Positions 58,103-64,000 of a stretch of 64,000 nt of DNA are shown here, piece by piece. The DNA comes from CAWBVG01 sp963792175 (GTDB lineage Bacteria > Acidobacteriota > Vicinamibacteria > Vicinamibacterales > CAVVIG01). The position numbers and the translations under genes were made by a program. The notes beneath the pieces are model-generated. The model saw only the letters and a list, made by a program, of their open reading frames with translations. It searched no databases and was not told where the DNA came from. The number at the start of each line of letters is the position of its first letter. Position 1 is the first letter of the stretch. The stretch is from contig CAWBVG010000004.1 in NCBI GenBank assembly GCA_963792175.1, positions 1-64,000 on the forward strand, read 5' to 3'.

Positions 58103-58471
58103 ATGGCCGCGAGCGAACCGCGCCCGCTCGTGAGATTGCGCAAGATCTGCTTCACGTTGCCCGAGGTGCACGAAGTGCGCTCGCACGGCGAGCCGACATT
58201 CCGCGTCAAGAACAAGATGTTCGCGACCTACGCCAACGCGGACAATCATCACGGCCGCGGCCGCCACGGCGTGTGGATCAAGGCGGCGCCCGGCCGTCAG
58301 GCGCGGGCGATCAAGACGGACCCGGAGCGATTCTTCGTGCCGCCCTATGTCGGTCCGAGCGGATGGGTCGGCGTTTACCTCGATGCGAAGACCGATTGGA
58401 AAGAACTCGCCGACATCCTGCGCTCCGGTTACGCTCTCGTTGCACCGAAGAGCCTGACAGCTAGCCCCTAG
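58103..58471 (+). CDS. MmcQ/YjbR family protein
   Basis: This intact 122-residue protein starts MAASEPRPLVRLRKICFTLP. The family pattern EVRSHGEPTFRVKNKMFATY, PERFFVPPYVGPSGWVGVYL and DWKELADILRSGYALVAPK is clear. These small proteins have a CyaY-like or double-wing DNA-binding fold and unknown function. The last codons (LTASP) and the stop are formed by a CTAGCCCC repeat, so the native end is probably the KSL position. Confidence 0.88.
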   Translation: MAASEPRPLVRLRKICFTLPEVHEVRSHGEPTFRVKNKMFATYANADNHHGRGRHGVWIKAAPGRQARAIKTDPERFFVPPYVGPSGWVGVYLDAKTDWKELADILRSGYALVAPKSLTASP

Positions 58472-58520
58472 CCCCCGCCTTCGCTCACGCACAAACATCA
58501 GAGCTTCGGCGAGGCAGGCT
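58471..58520 (+). repeat. REP-like palindrome (ACAAACATCA subfamily)
   Basis: CCGCCTTCGC, then ACAAACATCA, then GCTTCGGCGAGGCAGGCT. The inner sequence matches that in the second copy at 27194-27240. CCCTAGC-type heptamers lie on both sides (58460-58476 and 58527-58555). Confidence 0.85.
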
Positions 58521-58594
58521 GTGTAGCTAGCCCCCAGCCCCTGGCCGCTAGCCCCTACTCAGTCCGCAGACTTTTCTGCTATCCTTGAAGCCTC

Positions 58595-58708
58595 ATGGCC
58601 TCGACCTCCATCACCAGCCGCGTCGCCGCAGCCGGGGTGTCGGTCGCGTTCCTGCTGAGCCTCCTCCTTATTAGCGTCGGACTTCGAGTGCCGACCGTCA
58701 GCGGGTGA
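58595..58708 (+). CDS. 37-residue membrane peptide (candidate)
   Basis: The ATG at 58595 gives a short frame (MASTSITSRVAAAGVSVAFL, continuing LSLLLISVGLRVPTVSG) with one clear membrane helix. A TATCCT -10-like box lies at 58580-58585, nine bases before the ATG. A strong intrinsic terminator stands 32 bases behind the stop, giving a self-contained small transcription unit. No family is recognised. It could also be a small RNA with a chance frame. Confidence 0.45.
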   Translation: MASTSITSRVAAAGVSVAFLLSLLLISVGLRVPTVSG

Positions 58709-58740
58709 TGTAGCCAAAGAGCAGCAAGACCGAAAGACAA

Positions 58741-58776
58741 AGGGCCATCACTCGCAAGGGTGATGGCCCTTTTTTT
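58741..58776 (+). terminator. Rho-independent terminator
   Basis: AGGGCCATCAC pairs perfectly with GTGATGGCCCT (11 base pairs) around the loop TCGCAAGG, followed by six further T. It is the clearest intrinsic terminator in the window. Confidence 0.93.
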
Positions 58777-58777
58777 A

Positions 58778-58812
58778 CGCCTTCGCGCGATCGCGCGTCG
58801 GCGGGCAAGCCG
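58778..58812 (+). repeat. REP-like palindrome behind the terminator
   Basis: CGCCTTCGCGCGATCGCGCG, then TCGGCGGGCAAGCCG. This is the GC-rich subfamily also seen inverted at 20643-20677 and 44535-44568. Confidence 0.8.
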
Positions 58813-58856
58813 CCCTGGCGCCAGGACGCGTGGGCGGGACAGAGGAGCGAGAGAAT

Positions 58857-59015
58857 ATGAACGCGGACCCCGACCAGCAGAGCCCCAGTCCTTCGCGCCC
58901 GATGTTCCGGTTGCTGACGCCCAGCGACGATCGGAAGCCGGTCATGATGGAACCGAAGCCGGCGCCGGACGACGACCACCCGGCCGAGGAGCCGGGATAC
59001 GGTCACGGCGTGTGA
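58857..59015 (+). CDS. 52-residue acidic, proline-rich protein (unknown)
   Basis: The ATG at 58857 has a good ribosome site (GAGGAG, 58842-58847). The short protein starts MNADPDQQSPSPSRPMFRLL and ends DDDHPAEEPGYGHGV. It has many Pro, Asp and Glu residues and is likely disordered. It lies between the terminator and the following hydrolase gene and might share that gene's transcript. No family is recognised. Confidence 0.5.
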   Translation: MNADPDQQSPSPSRPMFRLLTPSDDRKPVMMEPKPAPDDDHPAEEPGYGHGV

Positions 59016-59030
59016 CAATACAGCCTGCGC

Positions 59031-59819
59031 ATGCCTGACGCGTTGAACGCCGGCACCAGGATCTACTGGGAGGAACACGGGCACGGCGATCCGGTTCTTC
59101 TGATCATGGGGCTTGGCGCCACACTGGAGTTGTGGCATCGCGTCACGCCGATGCTGTCGCGCACGTACCGGACGATCCTGTTCGACAACCGCGGCGCCGG
59201 ACGCAGCGACGCGCCGCCGGGTCCGTACTCAATCCCTGAGATGGCTGAAGACGCGCTTGCGGTGCTGGACGCCGCCGGCGCGACGACCGCGCGCGTGTTT
59301 GGCGCGTCGATGGGCGGCATGATCGCGCAGGAGCTGGCGCTGAATCATCCCGAACGCGTCCGTTCGCTCATCCTCGGCTGCACCGCTCCGGGCGGCAAGG
59401 CCGCGGTGCTCGCGGATCGCGAAGTCGGCGCCGCGCTGGCGTCCCGGGCCACACTCCCGCCCCATCAGGCGGCTCGCGTGATGGTGCCCTACACCTACGA
59501 CGCCTCCACTCCGCGCGAGCGCGTCGAAGAGGACGTCGCCATCCGGGAACGAACCGCGATTGGCAACGACGCCTTCAACGCGCAGTATCAGGCCATCCGA
59601 TCCTGGCCGGGCACCATCGATCGCCTCGGCGCGCTGACGATGCCGGTGCTGATCATTCACGGGGAGACCGATCGGCTGGTGCCGCCCGAAAACGGACACA
59701 TCCTCGCGCGCGCCATCCCACATTCGAAACTCGTCATGATTCCGAACGCCAGCCACATCTTCTTTACGGACCAACCCGAAGCCTCGAAAGACGCCATCCT
59801 CACGTTCTTGTCGCTGTAG
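59031..59819 (+). CDS. Alpha/beta hydrolase
   Basis: This intact 262-residue protein starts MPDALNAGTRIYWEEHGHGD. The oxyanion strand LLIMGLGATLELWH, the nucleophile elbow VFGASMGGMIAQELAL (GxSxG), the acid in VLIIHGETDRLVPPE and the histidine in NASHIFFTDQPE are in the normal order for the fold. No leader is seen, so it is probably cytoplasmic. It starts 15 bases after the small gene and could be a general esterase or enol-lactonase. Confidence 0.88.
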   Translation: MPDALNAGTRIYWEEHGHGDPVLLIMGLGATLELWHRVTPMLSRTYRTILFDNRGAGRSDAPPGPYSIPEMAEDALAVLDAAGATTARVFGASMGGMIAQELALNHPERVRSLILGCTAPGGKAAVLADREVGAALASRATLPPHQAARVMVPYTYDASTPRERVEEDVAIRERTAIGNDAFNAQYQAIRSWPGTIDRLGALTMPVLIIHGETDRLVPPENGHILARAIPHSKLVMIPNASHIFFTDQPEASKDAILTFLSL

Positions 59820-59848
59820 TGTCACGGCCCAGCAAAGGCCGCGCTACG

Positions 59849-59854
59849 TATAAT
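59849..59854 (+). promoter_or_regulatory. Perfect -10 box, probably leaderless start of the tricorn gene
   Basis: TATAAT is followed by six bases and the ATG at 59861. No ribosome site can fit between them. No clear -35 box is seen at 17-18 bases upstream. Confidence 0.5.
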
Positions 59855-59860
59855 CGCGAG

Positions 59861-62800
59861 ATGCGCTACATCGCTCTCGCCGCGCTTCTCGCGCTTGTCC
59901 CGGCTGCGCCCGCCTCCGCGCAAATCGACGCGCGGATGTTCCGGTATCCAGCGATCTCCGCCGACAAGATCGCGTTCGTCTATGCCGGCGACATCTGGCT
60001 CGTCCCAAAAGCCGGCGGCACCGCCTCGCGTCTCAGCTCGCCGGCGGGCGAAGAGCTCTTCCCGCGCTTCTCGCCGGACGGGACCAAGCTCGCATTCACC
60101 GCCGATTACGACGGCAACGCGGACGTCTACGTGATGTCCGTCGCGGGCGGTCCGCCGACGCGCCTCACGTATCACCCGATGGCCGATCGCGTCATCGGCT
60201 GGCACCCTGACGGCAAGCGCATCCTGTTCGCTTCCGGCCGCGAGAGCGGACGGCAGCGCTACAACCAGTTCTATCTGGTCGGACTGGACGGCGGACTGCC
60301 GGAGAAACTGCCGGTGCCGTATGGCGAGTTCGGAACGTTCTCGCCCGACGGCTCGCGTTTCGTCTACATGCCGATGTCGCAGGACTTCCGCAATTGGAAG
60401 CGTTATCGCGGCGGGTGGGCGCCCGACCTGTGGCTCTTCGATCTGAAAACGCTGGCCGCGCGGAACATCACCAACAACCCGGCGAACGACGCGCAGCCGA
60501 TGTGGCGCGGCGATACCGTCTACTTCCTGTCCGATCGCGGCCCGAGTCAGCGCAACAACATCTGGGCGGAAGATCTGCGGACCGGCGCGGTCAGGGAGAT
60601 CACGCAGTTCCTCGACTTCGACATCACGTTCCCGTCGATCGGTCCTGACGCGATCGTGTTTCTCGCCGGCGGCCGTCTCTACACCTTGAACCTGGCGACC
60701 GAGAAAACGTCCGAAGTTCAGGTCCGCGTCGTCACCGACGCGACGACGCTGCGGCCGCGAACGGCGAAGGCCGACAAGCTGGCGACGTCGCCGTCGGTGT
60801 CGCCGAGCGGCAGGCGCGTCGCCTTCGAGGCCCGCGGCGACATCGTCACCGTGCCGGCCGAGCGCGGCGCCGTGGTCGACGTCACCCGCAGCTCCGGCGT
60901 GGCGGAGCGCTACCCGCGGTGGTCGCCCGACGGACGGATGCTGGCTTACTGGAGCGACAGGAGCGGCGAGTACGAGCTGACGCTGATGGCCGCCGAAAGC
61001 GCCGGCACGGAGCGCAAGGTGACGTCGCTCGGTCCCGGCTTCCGCTATCCGCCCCAGTGGTCGCCCGACAGCCGGCGGCTGGCGTTCATCGATCAGGCGA
61101 TGCGGATTCGCATCTACGACGATGGCACCGGCAAGGTCACCGATGTGGACAAGAGCCCGGACTGGATTTCGCACGGAGGGCTGGAGGCTTTCCGCTTCCA
61201 GTGGTCGCCCGACTCGCGGTGGATTGCCTACGCGCGTCCCGCCTCGACCAGCAACAACGCGATCTTCCTGTTCGACACGAAATCCGGCGCCCGGCATCAG
61301 GTCACGAGCGGGTATCTGAACGACACACAGCCGGTCTTCGATCCCGAAGGCAAGTATCTCTACTACGCCTCCGATCGCGCGTTCGATCCGATCTACGGCA
61401 CGTTCGACAACTCGTGGACCTACGCGAACCCGACGCAGATTGTCGCCGTCCCGCTGCGTCGCGACGTCAAGTCGCCGCTGGCGGCGCGCAACGACGCGGA
61501 GACCTCGGCGATCGACACCGACAAGCGCGACGAGAAGAAGCCCGACGACAAGGCTGCCGACAAACCGGCGGAGAAGCCCGCCGCGCCGGCCAACGTCGAC
61601 ATCGATCTCGATCGCTTCGAGGCGCGAGCCGTGGTGCTGCCGCCGAAATCGGGCTCGTACAGCGATCTGCAGGCCGTCAAGGGCAAGGTGCTCTACCGCC
61701 GCGCGCCGCGCGCCGGCTCCGGCGAGGAGAAGAGCCCGATCGTGTTCTTCGATCTCGAGGAGCGGGAGGAAAAGACGATTCTCGACGACGCCGAGACCTT
61801 CGAGGTGACGGCCGACGGCAAGAAGCTGCTGGCGACGAACAAGAAGAAGTACGCGGTCGTCGACGTCAAGGACAAGCAGAAGTTCGACAAGCCGATGGAG
61901 CTGGCCGACATCGAGGTGCCGGTGGAGCCACGCGGCGAATGGCGCCAGATCTTCCTCGATACGTTCCGGTTCGAGCGCGACTTCTTCTACGACCCGAACA
62001 TGCACGGCGTGAACTGGAACGCGATGAAGGAGCGCTACCTGACGCTGCTGGACGACGCGGTGTCGCGCTGGGACGTCAACTGGATCATCGGCGAGTTCCT
62101 GGGCGAGCTGAACGCCTCCCACACCTATCACGGCGGCGGCGACGAGGAGCAGGGGCCGAAGCGTTCGGTCGGGATGCTCGGCGTCGACTGGGAGCTGGTC
62201 AACGGCGCGTACCGCGTCAAGCACATCGTCCGCGGCGGGCCGTGGGACACCGGCGTGCGGTCGCCGCTCGACGAACCGGGCGTGAACGTCAACGAGGGCG
62301 ACTACGTGCTCGCCGTCAACGGTGTGCCCCTCAACCCGAAGCTGGATCCGTGGGCCAGCTTCCAGGCTCTGGGCCAGAAGACGGTCGTGCTCTCGGTCAA
62401 CGCCACGCCATCACCGACCGGGGCGCGTCAGGTGGTCGTCAAATGCCTCGACGACGAGATCGAGCTGCGGTTCCGTTCGTGGGTCGAAGAACGCCGGCAG
62501 ATCGTGGACAAGGCGACCGACGGGAAGGCTGGCTATATCTACGTCCAGAGCACCGGCACCGACGCGCAGAACGATCTGATGCGGCAGTTCATGGGGCAGT
62601 GGAAGAAAGACGGCCTCATCATCGACGAGCGCTGGAACAGCGGCGGACAGATTCCCGATCGGTTCATCGAGCTGCTGCACCGGCCGATCGTCGCCTACTG
62701 GGCGGTGCGCGACGCGCCGGCGCAGCAGTGGCCGCCGATTGCGCACCGGGGCGCGCAGGTGATGCTGATCAACGGCTGGAGCGGATCGGGAGGCGACGCG

Positions 62801-63136
62801 TTCCCGTACTACTTCCGGCAGGCCGGCCTCGGTCCGTTGATCGGCACCCGCACCTGGGGCGGTCTCATCGGCATCAGCGGCGCCCCGGAGCTGGCCGATG
62901 GCGGCGGCGTCACGGTGCCGACCTTCCGGATGTACGACCCGAAGGGCCAGTGGTTCGCGGAGGGACACGGCGTCGATCCGGACATTCCGGTGGAAGACGA
63001 TCCGTCGCAGCTGGCGAAGGGCACCGACCCGCAGCTGCAGCGGGCGATCCAGGAAGTGACGACGCGGATGAAGGCGTTGCCACCGAAGGCGGCGCAGCCG
63101 CCGTACGAGAAGCGCACGCCGGGAAGCGGACAATGA
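59861..63136 (+). CDS. Exported tricorn-type protease (PD40, PDZ and S41 domains)
   Basis: This intact 1,091-residue protein has a signal peptide (MRYIALAALLALVPAAPASA). The first 550 residues form PD40/WD40 blades: PRFSPDGTKLAFTADYDGNA, GWHPDGKRILFASGRESG, PRWSPDGRMLAYWSDRSGEY and QWSPDSRRLAFIDQA. A Lys/Asp-rich linker (DKRDEKKPDDKAADKPAEKP) follows. A tricorn core domain (DTFRFERDFFYDPNMHGVNW) and a PDZ module (about 780-870) lead to the S41 catalytic part. The serine candidate is residue 976 in NGWSGSGGDAFPYYFRQ. It would cut peptides in the periplasm. It overlaps the VWFA gene by ATGA. Confidence 0.93.
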   Translation: MRYIALAALLALVPAAPASAQIDARMFRYPAISADKIAFVYAGDIWLVPKAGGTASRLSSPAGEELFPRFSPDGTKLAFTADYDGNADVYVMSVAGGPPTRLTYHPMADRVIGWHPDGKRILFASGRESGRQRYNQFYLVGLDGGLPEKLPVPYGEFGTFSPDGSRFVYMPMSQDFRNWKRYRGGWAPDLWLFDLKTLAARNITNNPANDAQPMWRGDTVYFLSDRGPSQRNNIWAEDLRTGAVREITQFLDFDITFPSIGPDAIVFLAGGRLYTLNLATEKTSEVQVRVVTDATTLRPRTAKADKLATSPSVSPSGRRVAFEARGDIVTVPAERGAVVDVTRSSGVAERYPRWSPDGRMLAYWSDRSGEYELTLMAAESAGTERKVTSLGPGFRYPPQWSPDSRRLAFIDQAMRIRIYDDGTGKVTDVDKSPDWISHGGLEAFRFQWSPDSRWIAYARPASTSNNAIFLFDTKSGARHQVTSGYLNDTQPVFDPEGKYLYYASDRAFDPIYGTFDNSWTYANPTQIVAVPLRRDVKSPLAARNDAETSAIDTDKRDEKKPDDKAADKPAEKPAAPANVDIDLDRFEARAVVLPPKSGSYSDLQAVKGKVLYRRAPRAGSGEEKSPIVFFDLEEREEKTILDDAETFEVTADGKKLLATNKKKYAVVDVKDKQKFDKPMELADIEVPVEPRGEWRQIFLDTFRFERDFFYDPNMHGVNWNAMKERYLTLLDDAVSRWDVNWIIGEFLGELNASHTYHGGGDEEQGPKRSVGMLGVDWELVNGAYRVKHIVRGGPWDTGVRSPLDEPGVNVNEGDYVLAVNGVPLNPKLDPWASFQALGQKTVVLSVNATPSPTGARQVVVKCLDDEIELRFRSWVEERRQIVDKATDGKAGYIYVQSTGTDAQNDLMRQFMGQWKKDGLIIDERWNSGGQIPDRFIELLHRPIVAYWAVRDAPAQQWPPIAHRGAQVMLINGWSGSGGDAFPYYFRQAGLGPLIGTRTWGGLIGISGAPELADGGGVTVPTFRMYDPKGQWFAEGHGVDPDIPVEDDPSQLAKGTDPQLQRAIQEVTTRMKALPPKAAQPPYEKRTPGSGQ

Positions 63137-64000
63137 AGGGCGTCATCGCGATCTTCGTGCTCGTGCTCACGACGTTCGCGACCGGGCAGGAGCCGACCTT
63201 CAAGGGCGCGATCCGGACCGTCGCCGTCTATGCGACAGTCGCGAACGCCGAGGGCCGGCTCGTCCCGGACCTCGGACGCGACGCGTTCTCGGTGTTCGAC
63301 AACGGCAAGCGGCAGGAGCTGAGCCTGTTCGCGAACGACGTCCAACCGATCACCGTCGTGTTGCTCCTCGATCGCAGCGGCAGCATGCGGCGGAATTTCG
63401 GGCTGGTCGAGAAGGCGGCTGAAGAGTTCGTCAATGCCCTGCTGCCGGCCGACAAAGCGCGCATCGGCAGCTTCTCGAATCGCATCCAGGTCGACCCGCG
63501 CGACTTCACGTCGAATCACGAAGAGCTCCTGGGCATTCTCCGCAGCGAGCTGCAGGAAGCGGGTCCGACGCCGCTGTGGAACGCGGTGAACGTCGGCATC
63601 ACGGCGCTCCTGCACCAGCAGGGGCGGCGCGTGGTCCTCGTCTTCACGGATGGCATGGACAGCCCGATGAATTTCAGCGGCGGCAACAGCACGCTCAAGG
63701 ACGTGATGAAGCGCGCCGAAGAAGAAGACGTCATGGTGTATGCGATCGGGTTGGCCGGCAGCGGTCCCTCTGGCGGATCGTTCGGTGGCGGCCGTCGCGG
63801 CGGCTACGGCGGACGGGGCGGCTACGGCGGACGGGGCGGCGGCAGGCGCGGCGGGTATGGGGGCGGCGGGGGCGGATACGGTCGACGCACTCAAGCCGAC
63901 AAGCCAGACGACGGTCTCCCGAAGATCGCGGCGGTCACCGGCGGCGGGTACTTCGAGCTCACCTCGACCAGCGATCTCGCGTCCACGTTTCAGCGCGTCG
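63133..64000 (+). CDS. VWFA-domain exported protein, acidobacterial type (partial)
   Basis: The frame runs off the window end. The ATG at 63133 gives a signal peptide (MKGVIAIFVLVLTTFATGQ) and an N-terminal domain (VPDLGRDAFSVFDNGKRQEL). The von Willebrand A metal site is VLLLDRSGSMRR (DxSxS, Asp about residue 80). RVVLVFTDGMDSPMNF holds a later Asp of the site. Between two VWA strands (VYAIGLAGSG and KIAAVTGGGYFEL) lies an RGG/RGGY-rich insert (about 63780-63890). The family is expanded in Acidobacteria (VWFA-related domain), and its role is unknown. It is coupled to the tricorn gene by overlapping codons. Confidence 0.88.
   Translation, partial: MKGVIAIFVLVLTTFATGQEPTFKGAIRTVAVYATVANAEGRLVPDLGRDAFSVFDNGKRQELSLFANDVQPITVVLLLDRSGSMRRNFGLVEKAAEEFVNALLPADKARIGSFSNRIQVDPRDFTSNHEELLGILRSELQEAGPTPLWNAVNVGITALLHQQGRRVVLVFTDGMDSPMNFSGGNSTLKDVMKRAEEEDVMVYAIGLAGSGPSGGSFGGGRRGGYGGRGGYGGRGGGRRGGYGGGGGGYGRRTQADKPDDGLPKIAAVTGGGYFELTSTSDLASTFQRV

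Noticed and set aside
58741..58776. A tRNA or riboswitch
   Set aside because: It is a plain terminator hairpin with a T-run; no cloverleaf or known aptamer core is visible.
59822..62224. An 800-codon open frame on the minus strand
   Set aside because: It lies opposite the intact tricorn gene, has no recognisable domain and is His/Arg/Val-rich in the way mirror frames of GC-rich genes are.

Overview
The window is high-GC DNA that reads as a chromosomal segment of an Acidobacteriota member, most plausibly Vicinamibacteria. This rests on gene families recognised by eye, not on a phylogenetic search. The signature set is an ADOP-type MacB/FtsX permease (4525-6933), three large secreted sortilin/VPS10-like Asp-box propeller proteins (8792-11898, 36675-39972, 49641-53082), Ser/Thr kinases fused to TPR or TolB/PD40 propellers (40099-42499, 55189-57920), a tricorn-type protease (59861-63136) and a VWFA protein of the acidobacterial type (63133-end). 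No rRNA, tRNA, CRISPR array, transposase, integrase or phage gene was seen.

Layout. 1-4.5 kb: methyltransferase, PIG-L deacetylase, PD40 propeller protein and a small exported HELGH protein, most of them frameshifted. 4.5-12.3 kb: ADOP permease, DinB protein, HGSNAT-like membrane protein, first VPS10-like protein and a small membrane protein. 12.4-26.2 kb: mainly exported catabolic enzymes (PQQ dehydrogenase, penicillin acylase, SDR, Tat-exported epoxide-hydrolase-like protein, amidohydrolase, lipoprotein nucleosidase, VOC and DUF1080 proteins, hydrolase, DUF488, PlsC, Tat-exported threonine-aldolase-like enzyme). 26.2-36.5 kb: small conserved proteins (DUF1028, PEBP, DUF1697, YitT, MOSC), then a minus-strand operon of a His-rich membrane protein, a His-rich two-domain exported protein and a DUF3089 hydrolase, then a VOC protein, a secreted protein and an ArsR/SRPBCC pair with a readable promoter-operator. 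36.5-58 kb: second VPS10-like protein, TPR kinase, ABC exporter, esterase, GlpT-like transporter, TMEM175-like channel, amidohydrolase, third VPS10-like protein, type II asparaginase, 2-hydroxyacid dehydrogenase and PD40 kinase. 58-64 kb: MmcQ/YjbR protein, two very small genes, hydrolase, tricorn protease and the start of the VWFA gene.

Together the genes suggest a heterotroph that degrades and scavenges peptides, amides, esters, sugars and nucleosides outside the cytoplasm, with many signal peptides, Tat leaders and lipoproteins.

Two features dominate the non-coding DNA. First, many intergenic gaps carry tandem 7-, 8- or 9-base repeats. Several are arranged as an array, a short loop and the inverted array, so they fold into long hairpins, and they often form the start codon, stop codon or terminal codons of neighbouring genes. 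Second, a REP-like palindrome family with a CCGCCTTCGC ... GCTTCGGCG core recurs at about seven places. About twenty genes carry apparent single-base frameshifts that leave the downstream protein sequence conserved. This looks more like uncorrected sequencing indels than gene decay, so broken genes are annotated across their full conserved span.
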